DNA of 46,820 nucleotides from Propionibacteriaceae bacterium (GTDB lineage: Bacteria > Actinomycetota > Actinomycetes > Propionibacteriales > Propionibacteriaceae), in NCBI GenBank assembly GCA_031285845.1, contig JAITVK010000008.1, positions 1 through 46,820 of the forward strand, in the 5' to 3' direction. A model generated the notes under the pieces. That model worked only from the letters and a program-made list of their open reading frames with translations. It was not told where the DNA came from and ran no database searches. Both the position numbers and the translations under genes were made by a program. Shown here piece by piece: positions 8,214 to 17,500 of this stretch (position 1 is the stretch's first letter; each line of letters opens with the position of its first letter).

Positions 8214-8933
8214 TCACTGCTCCAAGCTGGCCATCTGAATCTTCGTCAACTGTCCACACCCGATCAGCCCCATGTCGAGCAGCTCGTCCAACTGGGCCCG
8301 GGAGAAGGGGTCGCCTTCCGCCGTGCCTTGAACCTCAATGATCTTGCCATCCCCGGTCGCGACCAGATTGAGATCGACTTGGGCCCGCGAATCCTCTTCA
8401 TACGGCAGATCCAGACTCACCACACCATCGATGATCCCGACCGACACCGCCGAGACGGAGCCGGTCAGCGGCTCGCCATTCAGCAGGCCCCGCCCCCGCA
8501 ACCACGCGACAGCGTCGACCAGAGCGACGTAGGCTCCAGTGATGGAGGCCGTACGCGTCCCGCCGTCGGCTTGAAGCACATCGCAGTCGATCTGAATAGT
8601 GTTCTCTCCCAGCGCACGATAGTCGATGACCGCCCTCAAACTGCGCCCGATCAACCGGGAGATCTCATGGGTCCGCCCACCGATGCGCCCACGCACCGAC
8701 TCCCGATCGTTGCGTTCCCATGTCGCGCGAGGCAGCATGGCGTACTCAGCCGTCACCCAGCCCAATCCCGAATCTTTGCGCCAGCGGGGAACTCCGGGGC
8801 TGACCGAGGCGGCCACCAGAACCTTAGTCTTGCCAAACTCGACCAGCACCGAGCCTTCAGCCGTGTCGAGCCACCGGCGAGTGATCCGCACTTCGCGCAT
8901 CTCATCGGGGCGACGCCCATCTCGTCGTGCCAT
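8214..8933 (-). CDS. rph: Ribonuclease PH
   Basis: Phosphorolytic 3'-5' exoribonuclease that trims tRNA 3' ends. About 239 residues, the usual size. Seen: [11 protein letters not shown] at the start, [35 protein letters not shown] (RNA-binding Arg cluster), [21 protein letters not shown] (phosphate/catalytic region) and AEGDPFSR. Two starts are possible: ATG at 8933 (AGGAG about 10 nt away) or GTG at 8939 (about 4 nt away); the ATG is taken. It follows murI by about 95 bp and precedes rdgB by 70 bp; rph-rdgB neighbourhood is common in Actinobacteria. Confidence 0.96.
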   Translation of the reverse strand: MARRDGRRPDEMREVRITRRWLDTAEGSVLVEFGKTKVLVAASVSPGVPRWRKDSGLGWVTAEYAMLPRATWERNDRESVRGRIGGRTHEISRLIGRSLRAVIDYRALGENTIQIDCDVLQADGGTRTASITGAYVALVDAVAWLRGRGLLNGEPLTGSVSAVSVGIIDGVVSLDLPYEEDSRAQVDLNLVATGDGKIIEVQGTAEGDPFSRAQLDELLDMGLIGCGQLTKIQMASLEQ

Positions 8934-9001
8934 TGCCACCTGTCTCCTTCACTATCGCGTCACGGAACGCTCAGACTCGCGTCCCACATTCGTGAGCCTC
9001 A

Positions 9002-9017
9002 CCCCCCACATGGGGGG
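9002..9017. terminator. C6/G6 hairpin between murI and rph
   Basis: CCCCCC-ACAT-GGGGGG lies 10 bp after the murI stop on the minus strand. There is no T-run. It might attenuate or separate murI from the downstream genes. Confidence 0.4.
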
Positions 9018-9027
9018 CCAATCAACC

Positions 9028-9858
9028 TCACACGCTAACCATAACCTGACCATACGACAGATTCTTCAGCGGTTCGGCGTGATTGCCGAATTTGCCGAGC
9101 AGTCGCGAGCCGATCTGAGCGAACCGGTCAGGATTGCCCGTGGTCAAAAAGCGGCGACAGCCCTGCCCCGATGGGTTGACCCAGCCAGCGCGGGTGAGAG
9201 TGGCGTAGGTGGCATTGGCGCACTCCTCGGCCGACGACACCAACGTCACATCTGGACCGAGCACGTAGGAGATGACCCCGGACAGCAGAGGATAGTGGGT
9301 GCAGCCCAGGATGAGCGTGTCGGCTCGCGACCGGATCACTGGCGCCAGATATTCTTCAGCCACAGCCAACAACTCGTCGCCGCCGGTGATGCCCTTCTCC
9401 ACGAATTCGACGAACCGTGGACAGACCACCGTGGTCAGCTCCACGCCCATCGCCGCGCCGATCGCGTCGTCGTACACCCCCGACACCGCGGTCGCGGAGG
9501 TGCAGGCCACGGCGACACGCCCAGTACGCGAGACGCGAACCGCTCGACGCGCCGCCGGCATGATGACCTCGGTCAGAGGAACATGATAGCGCTCGCGAGC
9601 GTCGGCCAGCACCGCCGCCGAAGCAGTGTTACAGGCGATGACCAGCGCTTTGACCCCCATTTCCATCAGAGTGTCCAGACAGGCCAACGCGAACCGGCGC
9701 ACTTCAGCGATTGAGCGAGGGCCGTACGGGGAACGCGCCGTGTCACCCAGATATATGATATCTTCACCGGGGAGTTGATCGACGATGGCGCTCGCCACGG
9801 TCAATCCGCCAAACCCCGAGTCGAAGATCCCAATCGGAGCGTCCACTGTCTCACTCAT
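9028..9858 (-). CDS. murI: Glutamate racemase
   Basis: Makes D-glutamate for peptidoglycan. 276 residues. IGIFDSGFGGLTV at the start, first catalytic Cys in ACNTAS (C76) and second in LGCTHYPLL (C186) are all present, so it should be active. The ATG is preceded by TACCAT and a 6-nt spacer (AGAGGG), which could serve either a leaderless transcript or a very close ribosome site. First gene of the run leading to dinB; divergence is absent because the feo operon upstream is also on the minus strand. Confidence 0.97.
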   Translation of the reverse strand: MSETVDAPIGIFDSGFGGLTVASAIVDQLPGEDIIYLGDTARSPYGPRSIAEVRRFALACLDTLMEMGVKALVIACNTASAAVLADARERYHVPLTEVIMPAARRAVRVSRTGRVAVACTSATAVSGVYDDAIGAAMGVELTTVVCPRFVEFVEKGITGGDELLAVAEEYLAPVIRSRADTLILGCTHYPLLSGVISYVLGPDVTLVSSAEECANATYATLTRAGWVNPSGQGCRRFLTTGNPDRFAQIGSRLLGKFGNHAEPLKNLSYGQVMVSV

Positions 9859-9864
9859 CCCTCT

Positions 9865-9870
9865 ATGGTA
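9865..9870 (-). promoter_or_regulatory. -10 element for murI
   Basis: TACCAT on the minus strand, 6 nt before the murI ATG. It fits the leaderless pattern seen at many genes in this window. Confidence 0.5.
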
Positions 9871-9950
9871 TCGGCGTCAAAAGCTCCCAGGGGACCACCA
9901 CGACCGCACGATCGCGACCGGTCGCGATCGCCTCAGCGGCGTCGCCCGTT

Positions 9951-10334
9951 TCAGTCACCGCGCCGCTGGCCGGACACGGCCAAGGATCTGGCTCTGCTCG
10001 ACGCCGAACGAACGGCCGCGCCACAGCCCCGAGTCAACAACGCGCAGCCACCGCAGGCGTCTGCTGGACACCCCGACGCCAGCGGCTTGGCCACCACCGA
10101 ACCACGAGCGATCAAATGGTCGAGCGCAGCCGAGACGACGTCAGGATTCAACCCTGTCGCAGCGACGATCTCAGCCACCGATCGTACCCCTAAGTCGAAC
10201 GTGCTCAACACCTGTGACAGCGGTCCAGCCCCACTCGACCGGGTCGAATGATGACCATTGAGCTGCGCCGAACTCGTCGGCTCGCGACCATCAGACCGCA
10301 CCGGATTCGCAGGCCGCAGACGAAGTGAGGTCAT
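9951..10334 (-). CDS. FeoC-like winged-helix protein with Fe-S type Cys motif
   Basis: 127 residues. A winged-helix-like segment (PLSQVLSTFDLGVRSVAEIV, then a recognition-like helix to ALDHLIARGSV) is followed by four Cys at 89, 94, 97 and 104: C-x4-C-x2-C-x6-C. This matches the spacing of the [4Fe-4S]-binding Cys of enterobacterial FeoC. The N-terminal ~35 residues are polar and probably disordered, and the C terminus is basic. The ATG overlaps the feoB TGA by 4 nt (ATGA), so it belongs to the feo operon. Likely role: an iron- or oxygen-responsive modulator of FeoB. Family assignment is by motif and position only. Confidence 0.8.
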   Translation of the reverse strand: MTSLRLRPANPVRSDGREPTSSAQLNGHHSTRSSGAGPLSQVLSTFDLGVRSVAEIVAATGLNPDVVSAALDHLIARGSVVAKPLASGCPADACGGCALLTRGCGAAVRSASSRARSLAVSGQRRGD

Positions 10335-12484
10335 AGGAACAGACTCCCGATTTGAAAGACGGCGATGGACATGACCGAAGCGACGACAAGTTGCATCACC
10401 ACACCGAATCCCGTCCACTTCCAGCCAACCTCGCGAGTTTGGGCGGCCAGAGTCGCCACACAGGGGGTGTACGCCAAGAAGAAGATCATCAGCGCAGCCA
10501 CTGCTGGCAGCGTGTGACCGCCCGAGGAAGTCTCAAAAGCGGCCTGGATGTGCTGGCCCAAGGAGAAGTAGTCGTCCGGATCGGCCACCGCATAGGTCTG
10601 ACCCCAACTAGAGATCACCGCCTCTTTGGCCACGAACCCGACCACCAGCGCCGACACCGTCTGCCAGGAGCCAAAACCCGCCAGGCTGAACAGCGGGGCG
10701 ACTTGGCGGGCGAGCCAGGCGTACGCGCTGTCCTCGACCTCGATCTGACCGAACACTCCGCCGTTGACCGGGATCGCCTGCGCCAGCCAGACGAGGACGA
10801 CCGTGGCCACGATGATCCCCGACGCGGTCTGCAGAAAACCCTTCAGCCGAGTCCACGCCACCGAGCAGGTCAGACGTACGGTGGGGACCTGGTAAGGCGG
10901 CAGATCGATGACCAGAGGCTCAGCCATCATCGACCGCCACAGCGTGCTCCGCAGAGCGAAACCGGCCACCACCACCAGCAGGATCGACACGACGTACATG
11001 ACGAACACAGCCGTCCCGGCCCACTTCCCGAAGAAGACGCTGCCGAGCATGACAAAGACCGTCAGCCGGGCAGAACAGGCGGTGAACGGGATCAACATCA
11101 CGGTCAGCAGCCGCTGGCGAGGAGTGGAGAGCACCCGTGTGGCGGCAATGCCAGGCACATTGCAGCCAAAACCGACCACCAACGGCAGGAAGGCCCGGCC
11201 TGGCAATCCCAGAGCGCCCATGACTCGGTCGGTCAGCACGGCCGCCCGCGCCAGGTATCCCGAGTCTTCGAGCAACGCCAGAAGAATGAACATCAGCGCC
11301 ATCAGCGGCGTGAAGCTGAGAAGCATGCCCACACCGCTGATCAGGCCAGACACCACCAGACCCTCCACCCAGGATCCGCCCAGGCCGATCTGAACCAGTG
11401 CCCAGGTGGCCGCGTCAGCCACGGGCCCGGAGACGATTGACTCCAAACCGTCCTGAAGCGGGGCAGCCACCGTGGTCGTGATCTGGAACACCAGCCACAT
11501 CACCCCCAGGAAGATCATCGGACCGACCACAGGCGCCAAGACGAAGCGATCCACCTTGTCAGAGAACTGCTGATGGGTCGTACCTTTGTAAACCGTGCCC
11601 TGATTCACCGCTTCGGCGATCCACGCGAACCGCTCGTCGGCGTCACTGTCGCCGCTGAGGCGGGATCGACTGGCGGGAATCGGAGCGGCCAGCGCGTCTA
11701 GAAACACCCGGGTCAAGGTGTCCAACCCGACGCGGTGACGCGGATCGACCCGTACCACGGGCACACCCAGAGCCTCAGACAAAGCATAGGTATCGACTTC
11801 GATGCCGTGGCGTCGGGCGACATCGGACATGGTCACCGCCACCACCAGCCGCCGCGCCTGTTCGCGCAACTCGGCCACCAGGTAGAGGCTGCGCGACAGA
11901 TGGGCCGCGTCGACCACCGCCACAAACAGATCCGGAGTCTGCGCTGTGTCCGCCGCGACCAGTTCATGAGTCAGCTCTTCATCGGGAGAGGTCGAGTCGA
12001 GCGAGTACGCCCCCGGCAGGTCGATGATGGTCGACTCGCGACGACGAGCCAACGTTGAGCCATCTCGGTCCGGCTCGCACTGGCAGGTCTCACAATCACA
12101 CGTGGTCGCGTCGGCGCGATAACGCCACACCCCGCGAGACACCTCGACCGTGGTTCCAGGCCAGTTCCCCATCGTCACTCGCGACCCGGTCAGGGCGTTG
12201 AACAGCGTCGACTTCCCCACATTCGGCGCTCCGACCAAAGCGATTGTCTTCCCGCCGGTGGCGACTTCGTCTTGGGTACGACAACAAGCTCGCCCCGTCG
12301 CGATCGACCCGACAAGCTTCGCCGGGGAGACGACTGGATGGGCTGAGGACTCCGAACGGACCGCCGCGTCCAACGTCACACTGACCGAGTCGTCGCGACG
12401 GGGTGGATTCGATGGGGTGACAGTAATCGGCAGCAGACGCCGCGAATCGACGCCATCGGTGTTCGTCTGGTTCGACTGGCTCAT
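10331..12484 (-). CDS. feoB: Ferrous iron transporter FeoB
   Basis: 717-residue Fe(II) transporter: a cytoplasmic G domain plus a membrane core. G1 is GAPNVGKS (85-92), G2 lies near NWPGTTVE, G3 is DLPG (155-158); the usual NMxD of G4 reads TMSD. Membrane gating motifs appear as GFGCNVPGIA and FTACSARLTVF, each with its Cys. Unusual: an ~80-residue N-terminal leader containing CC, and a Cys-rich insert between G2 and G3 with C129, C131, C134 and C136 (C-x-C-x2-C-x-C). The ATG overlaps the feoA stop (ATGA) and the stop overlaps the feoC-like start, so all three genes are translationally linked. Confidence 0.96.
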   Translation of the reverse strand: MSQSNQTNTDGVDSRRLLPITVTPSNPPRRDDSVSVTLDAAVRSESSAHPVVSPAKLVGSIATGRACCRTQDEVATGGKTIALVGAPNVGKSTLFNALTGSRVTMGNWPGTTVEVSRGVWRYRADATTCDCETCQCEPDRDGSTLARRRESTIIDLPGAYSLDSTSPDEELTHELVAADTAQTPDLFVAVVDAAHLSRSLYLVAELREQARRLVVAVTMSDVARRHGIEVDTYALSEALGVPVVRVDPRHRVGLDTLTRVFLDALAAPIPASRSRLSGDSDADERFAWIAEAVNQGTVYKGTTHQQFSDKVDRFVLAPVVGPMIFLGVMWLVFQITTTVAAPLQDGLESIVSGPVADAATWALVQIGLGGSWVEGLVVSGLISGVGMLLSFTPLMALMFILLALLEDSGYLARAAVLTDRVMGALGLPGRAFLPLVVGFGCNVPGIAATRVLSTPRQRLLTVMLIPFTACSARLTVFVMLGSVFFGKWAGTAVFVMYVVSILLVVVAGFALRSTLWRSMMAEPLVIDLPPYQVPTVRLTCSVAWTRLKGFLQTASGIIVATVVLVWLAQAIPVNGGVFGQIEVEDSAYAWLARQVAPLFSLAGFGSWQTVSALVVGFVAKEAVISSWGQTYAVADPDDYFSLGQHIQAAFETSSGGHTLPAVAALMIFFLAYTPCVATLAAQTREVGWKWTGFGVVMQLVVASVMSIAVFQIGSLFL

Positions 12485-12726
12485 GCGGCCACCTCGACAG
12501 GCAAGGCACGAGCCAGGTTACGACTGACCGCCACTCGGCTGCCGTTAAGGTCGATGATCCTGGCTCCCCCTGACGCCCGCTGGGTCACCTGGATTTGCAC
12601 GCCGACCCGCCAACCCAGGCTGGTCAATCGCCGAGCCACCACCCCATCGTCACAGGTCGCCGCGATGGTGAGAGTGCGACCGATAGGGGCTTGATCCAGG
12701 CTGAGGGTGGAGACGAGGCTTTTCAT
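12481..12726 (-). CDS. feoA: FeoA, small SH3-like partner of FeoB
   Basis: 81 residues. The pattern RRLTSLGWRVGVQIQV and SRVAVSRNLARALPV is the FeoA SH3-like fold that assists FeoB in the cytoplasm. First gene of feoA-feoB-feoC-like. The stop overlaps the feoB ATG by 4 nt. On the minus strand a -10-like TAGCCT stands 7 nt before the ATG and no ribosome site is visible, so a leaderless start is likely. No clear DtxR/IdeR or Fur operator was recognised by eye in the 98-bp gap to birA. Confidence 0.92.
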   Translation of the reverse strand: MKSLVSTLSLDQAPIGRTLTIAATCDDGVVARRLTSLGWRVGVQIQVTQRASGGARIIDLNGSRVAVSRNLARALPVEVAA

Positions 12727-12733
12727 AGACCAT

Positions 12734-12739
12734 AGGCTA
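12734..12739 (-). promoter_or_regulatory. -10 element for the feo operon
   Basis: TAGCCT on the minus strand, 7 nt before the feoA ATG. It fits a leaderless mRNA. Confidence 0.45.
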
Positions 12740-12824
12740 ACCCACCGTCAGAAATTTCACAAACTTTATCTTTCGAAATTGCTTGGTGATGGACCCTTGC
12801 CGCCCATGAAACCGCCCTGACCGG

Positions 12825-13763
12825 CTAGCGCAGATGGAAGACGTCCCCGGATGAGAAACTGCGCCGCTGGCCGGCCACCTCGACCTGAAGCTCGCCGGTG
12901 TCATCCACCCCGACAGCGACACCATCGACGAACTCTTGTTCGCTCGTCCACACCCGCACGGCCTTCCCCACCGTGACGCAGGACCGCCGATATCGCGCCA
13001 TCACGGCCGCGCGCCCAGCCTCGTCATTCAAGGTCGACCACAAGGCGGCGATCCGATCCATCACCGCAGCGGCCACGATCTGCCTGGTCGTACACGCGCC
13101 ACAAGCCGCTAAAGAAGTCGCCTGAGCGAAAACCAACTCGTCTGCCCGCTGCGACACGTTGACCCCAACACCGATCACAGCGACTGAACGCGCGACCTCC
13201 ACCAGGATCCCGCAAACTTTTCGCTCGTCCACCAAAACATCATTCGGCCACTTCAGACGAACCTGAGGACTGACTTGATCCCCCGGCTGTGCCAATGAAG
13301 ATTGGCGCGTCTGGGGCTGCGGCGAGTCGCCGCCAACCGCCAGACACTGACCCAGCACGTCGGCCACCGCCACGCCGGCCGCCAGCGGCATAATCCCCCA
13401 CCAGCGAGTCTGCGCGATCACCGGCACCGCCATCGAGACGAACAACGCGGTTCCTGGAGGCGCCTCCCACCGGCGGGCCAAGCGCCCCCGACCCTCAGCC
13501 TGATCCAAAGCGATCAACGCGGTGTACGGGCCTGCCTGTCCGTGGCGGATCCGATCCATCAGGTCGGTGTTCGTCGACCCGGTTCGCTGAAGCACATCGA
13601 GGTTCCAGGCCGGCGGGCGCGCGGTTCTCAGCTGCGCCGAATCGCACCGGTCATGCCCCAGCAGTTGACGCACCTGGCGCCGAAACTCCTGCGGTGTCGT
13701 CGTTTCGTCGCAGGACTGGTCGTACGAAGGCGCGGCTAGATTGGAGGTTGACTCACTGCTCAC
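12825..13763 (-). CDS. birA: Biotin-[acetyl-CoA-carboxylase] ligase, no DNA-binding domain
   Basis: Attaches biotin to carboxylase carrier domains. 312 residues from the GTG at 13763. Biotinyl-AMP loop GRGRLARRWE lies at 91-100, KWPNDVLVD at 171-179, followed by KVCGILVEV; a C-terminal SH3-like domain ends the protein. There is no N-terminal helix-turn-helix, so it is an enzyme only, not a repressor. The first ~45 residues are polar and not conserved in type. An ATG at 13853 is in frame but would run 72 bp antisense into maf; the GTG has a -10 hexamer 7 nt upstream. Divergent from maf with 18 bp between start codons. Confidence 0.94.
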   Translation of the reverse strand: MSSESTSNLAAPSYDQSCDETTTPQEFRRQVRQLLGHDRCDSAQLRTARPPAWNLDVLQRTGSTNTDLMDRIRHGQAGPYTALIALDQAEGRGRLARRWEAPPGTALFVSMAVPVIAQTRWWGIMPLAAGVAVADVLGQCLAVGGDSPQPQTRQSSLAQPGDQVSPQVRLKWPNDVLVDERKVCGILVEVARSVAVIGVGVNVSQRADELVFAQATSLAACGACTTRQIVAAAVMDRIAALWSTLNDEAGRAAVMARYRRSCVTVGKAVRVWTSEQEFVDGVAVGVDDTGELQVEVAGQRRSFSSGDVFHLR

Positions 13764-13769
13764 ACCTGG

Positions 13770-13776
13770 TACCGTA
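13770..13776. promoter_or_regulatory. Overlapping divergent -10 elements for birA and maf
   Basis: Plus strand TACCGT (13770-13775) ends 6 nt before the maf ATG; minus strand TACGGT (13771-13776) ends 7 nt before the birA GTG. The two hexamers share 5 bp. Each would drive a leaderless mRNA, with the -35 region inside the opposite gene. Confidence 0.55.
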
Positions 13777-13781
13777 ACAGA

Positions 13782-14396
13782 ATGCGTTTGATCCTCGCTT
13801 CCGCCTCCCCTGCGCGCCTGACCACGCTGCGCAGCGCTGGACTGAATCCGCACGTCGTGGTCTCCGACGTCGACGAAACTGGATTCACCGCCGCCACGCC
13901 GACCGAACTGGCGAGCCTGTTAGCCCGCGAGAAGGCGGAGGCCGTGTTCGCCAGCCTTGGACAACCCACCGACACCATCGTGGTCGGCTGCGACTCCGTG
14001 CTCGACTTCGAGGGCAGAGCCATCGGCAAACCCGGATCGCGACCGGCTGCGGTCGAACTGCTTCGTCGCACCCGCGGACGCAGTGGAGTCCTCACTACTG
14101 GCCATCACCTTATTGTGTCGGGCGCCACAACCCAGCGAATCACACGAGCCGCTCGTACGGTCGTCCACATCGGTGACCTGACTGACGCCGAGATCGACGC
14201 CTACGTCGCGACCGGGGAACCCGAACATGTCGCCGGTGGCTTCACCATCGACGGCCTTGGAGGCGCTTTCGTCACCGCGATCGAAGGGGACCACCACAAC
14301 GTCGTCGGCCTGTCATTGCCGCTGCTGCGCCTCATGCTCGCCGACTGCGGCGTGTCATGGACCGACCTGTGGACCGCCGCTCCGACCGGCGCCTAG
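13782..14396 (+). CDS. maf: Maf-like nucleoside triphosphate pyrophosphatase
   Basis: 204 residues. Family start LILASASPARLTTL (SxSPRR-like) and the acidic VVGCDSVLDFEG plus GKPGSRPAAVELL blocks are present. Maf proteins hydrolyse dTTP/UTP or modified pyrimidine nucleotides and have been linked to septum control; which activity applies here cannot be told. The start codon is a likely leaderless ATG. Ends before a strong hairpin shared with the converging surface-protein gene. Adjacent to birA, with which it shares a promoter region. Confidence 0.95.
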   Translation: MRLILASASPARLTTLRSAGLNPHVVVSDVDETGFTAATPTELASLLAREKAEAVFASLGQPTDTIVVGCDSVLDFEGRAIGKPGSRPAAVELLRRTRGRSGVLTTGHHLIVSGATTQRITRAARTVVHIGDLTDAEIDAYVATGEPEHVAGGFTIDGLGGAFVTAIEGDHHNVVGLSLPLLRLMLADCGVSWTDLWTAAPTGA

Positions 14397-14488
14397 CCCC
14401 CACATACTCGTCGCAACAGCCCACTTCCCGCAGCGGCTCCTCCGGTCGTCAGATCACTCATGAGCTCGCATCACCCACCACAGCGAAA

Positions 14489-14531
14489 ATGAAAGTGTCC
14501 CGCCTGACTTTCTCAGACGGGACACTTTCAT
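14489..14531. terminator. Strong bidirectional hairpin between maf and the surface-protein gene
   Basis: A 14-bp arm beginning ATGAAAGTGTCCCG pairs perfectly with CGGGACACTTTCAT; after one C/A mismatch CTGA/TCAG extends the stem to a 5-nt loop. The A/T-rich base gives T residues on either strand. Confidence 0.85.
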
Positions 14532-14539
14532 GAGTCAGA

Positions 14540-17500
14540 TCAGGCTCGACGAGTCCTGAACATCCATGCGACCGCGCCTGCGATCACACCCAAACCGAGC
14601 AGGAGCCAACCCACGACGGCAGTCGGGAAGGAATCGGCTCCAGCCAAAACCCCGCCAGTCGGGAACATCACCGATGACACATGTCCATTCCAGACGTCAT
14701 CGTCGTCCACCGGCTGGGCGGTCAACTTGCCCACGCCCGTGACCGTGGCCACGTCGGTGTGCTTATCACCCGCGCTCAGCGCCGGGAGAGTCCCGGTGCA
14801 GGTGAATGACTTGCCGATCTCAAACGGCCCCGCCCAGCTAGTGGCCGCAGCCGGACCGCCCAGAGCTGAGAAGTCACAGGACAAATCGGTGATCTTGCCC
14901 GTGGTTCCCGCCGTCGTTTCGTCGCTCACAGCGATGTCCACCAGATCCTCACCACCGGTGTTCGTGATAGTGAAGCTGATCGGCGTCGCGACGCCAGCCT
15001 GAAGGTTCTTCGACGAGTCGTTGAAGTCCCCGCTGATGATGTCGTCACCATCGAGCGTGTCGTACTTCTTGATCGTCACATCAGGAACCGGGGTGACAGT
15101 AGTCACCTCAGCCGTGTCACGATCCGACTCGATGTCAGGAAGGTCGCCACCCTCATCATTCGGGGATGGAATCGGCTCGCCGTCGTCGTCCACCGGCGTT
15201 CCCTTGGCCTTCGCCGTGTTCACCACGTCGTCGCCAGTGGCAGGGCCGCCAACGTACGGATTGTCGTTGCTGATCGCCTCAGTCATGCACTGTGAGGTGA
15301 ACGCGGACTGTCCAGGAGCCAACAACTCGGACAAGACATCGCCCACTTCGCAGCCAACCAAGTCTCCGTGGCCTTCGCCCGTGAGGAATTCCTCGGTCAA
15401 CCCGACATTACTCAAAGCGACATCGCCCGTGTTCGTGACCACAATCAGCCATTGAGCATCAGCCAGATAGTCGACTGTCGTCTCCTTGACCCAGTGCTCG
15501 GTCGCGGTTCCCTGAGCGAGCAAGCCAAGCTCTTCGGCGGTGGGATCCTCACAGCCTGTTCCTTCTTTGCAGACCCACTTGGTGAGCGTAATCGCTGGGG
15601 AAGGAACCTCTGTGTTGACCTCAGCCGTGTCCGGCTCAGTCTCAATGTCAGGCCAGGTTTGACGACCGTCGCCATTGGGCTTCAGAATCGGGCTACCGTC
15701 ACCATCCACTGGGCTGCCCTTCGCCTTGGCCGTGTTCACCACATCATCGCCAGTCTGGCCACCCACAACGTAATCGGCCGTGTTTGTGACCGCCGGAGCG
15801 ACGCACTTCGATGTGAAGGCGGACTTGCCCGGCATCAGCATGGCCGACACGACATCGCCCTTGGCACATCCGGTCAACTCGCCGTGTCCGACACCAGCCA
15901 AAGCCTCTTCGGTCAAGGTGACATCCTTCAGAGCCACGTTGCCAGTGTTGGTCACCACGACCAGCCACTGCGCGTCCGTGTTGTAGGGCACCGTCGTCTC
16001 TTTGACCCAGTGGGCCGTCGGAGTCCCCGCGGCCAGTCCGGCCAGCTCGGCTGTCGTCGGATCCGCGCACCCTGTCCCTTCTTTGCAGACCCATTTGGTC
16101 AGCCCGATGCCGGGCTCTGGCGGCGTGGTGTTAGCCTCGGCGGCCGACTCATTCGACTCCACTGGATTCATCGGCTTGACCGTCCCATCCTCGGCCACCA
16201 CCGGCAATGTCTCGCCGTCGGCCGTCGACGGAGTACCCGTGGCTTGCGCGATATTCACCACATCGTCACCTTGGTTGTACGCCGGCTCGCCGTAGACGTT
16301 GTCCGTCTTGCCATCGTCACCGGTCTTGTAGTCATTGGTGTTGATCACGGTCGACGTCGTGCTTGTGAAGACCACCGACTCACCCGGGGCCAGAGCCTGA
16401 GTGGCTGTGGACGGAGTGACAGCGCTTGTCGCACCGTGCCCATCGCCGGTCTGCTCATCCGAAGAGATCGCCACTCCAGACAGGTAGGTGTTACCCGTGT
16501 TGGTCGCCACCATAATCCAATCGGCCCGACCCGCGTAGGCGACGGAGGTCTCCTTGACCCAGCCACCAGCAGGCTGACCTTGAGTGACGCCCCCGGCGAC
16601 TGTGTATCCGGCCAAAGTAGTCAGAACATCTCCAACAGGAGCATCGCAGCCGGTGCCCGTGGAGCAAACCCACTTTGTGAGCTTCAGCCCGGGTTCGGGC
16701 GCTTCAGTGTTGGCCTCAGCCGCAGAGTCGTTCGAATCGACCACCGGCCACACCTGGCCAGAGCCAGGATTCGAGGCGTCTGAGCTGTCGGGCTTGGGCA
16801 GGGCGTCGCCCTGATCATCGCTCGGCTGAGCCGTGGCTTTGGCCGTGTTCACCACGTCCTGACCTTGGTTGTACTTCGGCTCGCCGTACGGATTCTTGGT
16901 GTTTCCGTCATTGCCCTCGACCCACTCATTGGTGTTGAGGATCGTCTTCGTGCTCGTCGTGAAGGCGGCAGACTGACCCGGGGCCAGAACCTGCGGAGCA
17001 TCACTGGCGGCGACTACGGCCGCAGTGTCCGCAGACGAGTCGTCGCCCACAGCGGCGTCGGCCACCGCGACCGAGGACAGTGAAGTGTCACCAATGTTCG
17101 TCACGACGATCAGCCACTCCGCATCGGTGTAATACGGCACCGTGGTCTCTTTGACCCACTGGTCACTGGCAGCGCCAGCGGTAGTCGCGTCACCGCCCAG
17201 CTGCTTCAGCTCGGCCGAATCAGCGGCGGGCACCGTGCAGCCCGTACCGGTTTTGCAGACCCACTTGGTCAGCTTGACCGCCGGGTTGGGTGCACTGGTG
17301 TTGGCCTCGGCAGTGGCAATGTTGGATTTGATTGGTTCCAGTGCCTTGCCATGCAGATCAGGCACCGGAGTGCCCTTGGCATCCAGCGCCGGAGTTCCTT
17401 GGGCCTGAGCCGAATTCACCACGTCGTCGCCGTCGACATCAGTCGGCTCCGCGTAGGGATTGGCCAACTGACCATCGTTAGTGTCGTCAAAGGCGCCGGT

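Noticed and set aside
13764-13853. Longer birA starting at ATG 13853
   Set aside because: It would overlap maf antisense by 72 bp and the extra residues look unrelated to the family; the GTG at 13763 has a -10 box.
15368-16783. 471-codon plus-strand open frame inside the surface-protein gene
   Set aside because: Antisense shadow of the GC-rich repeat gene: composition is Arg/His/Gly-rich, with no family motif and no start signal.
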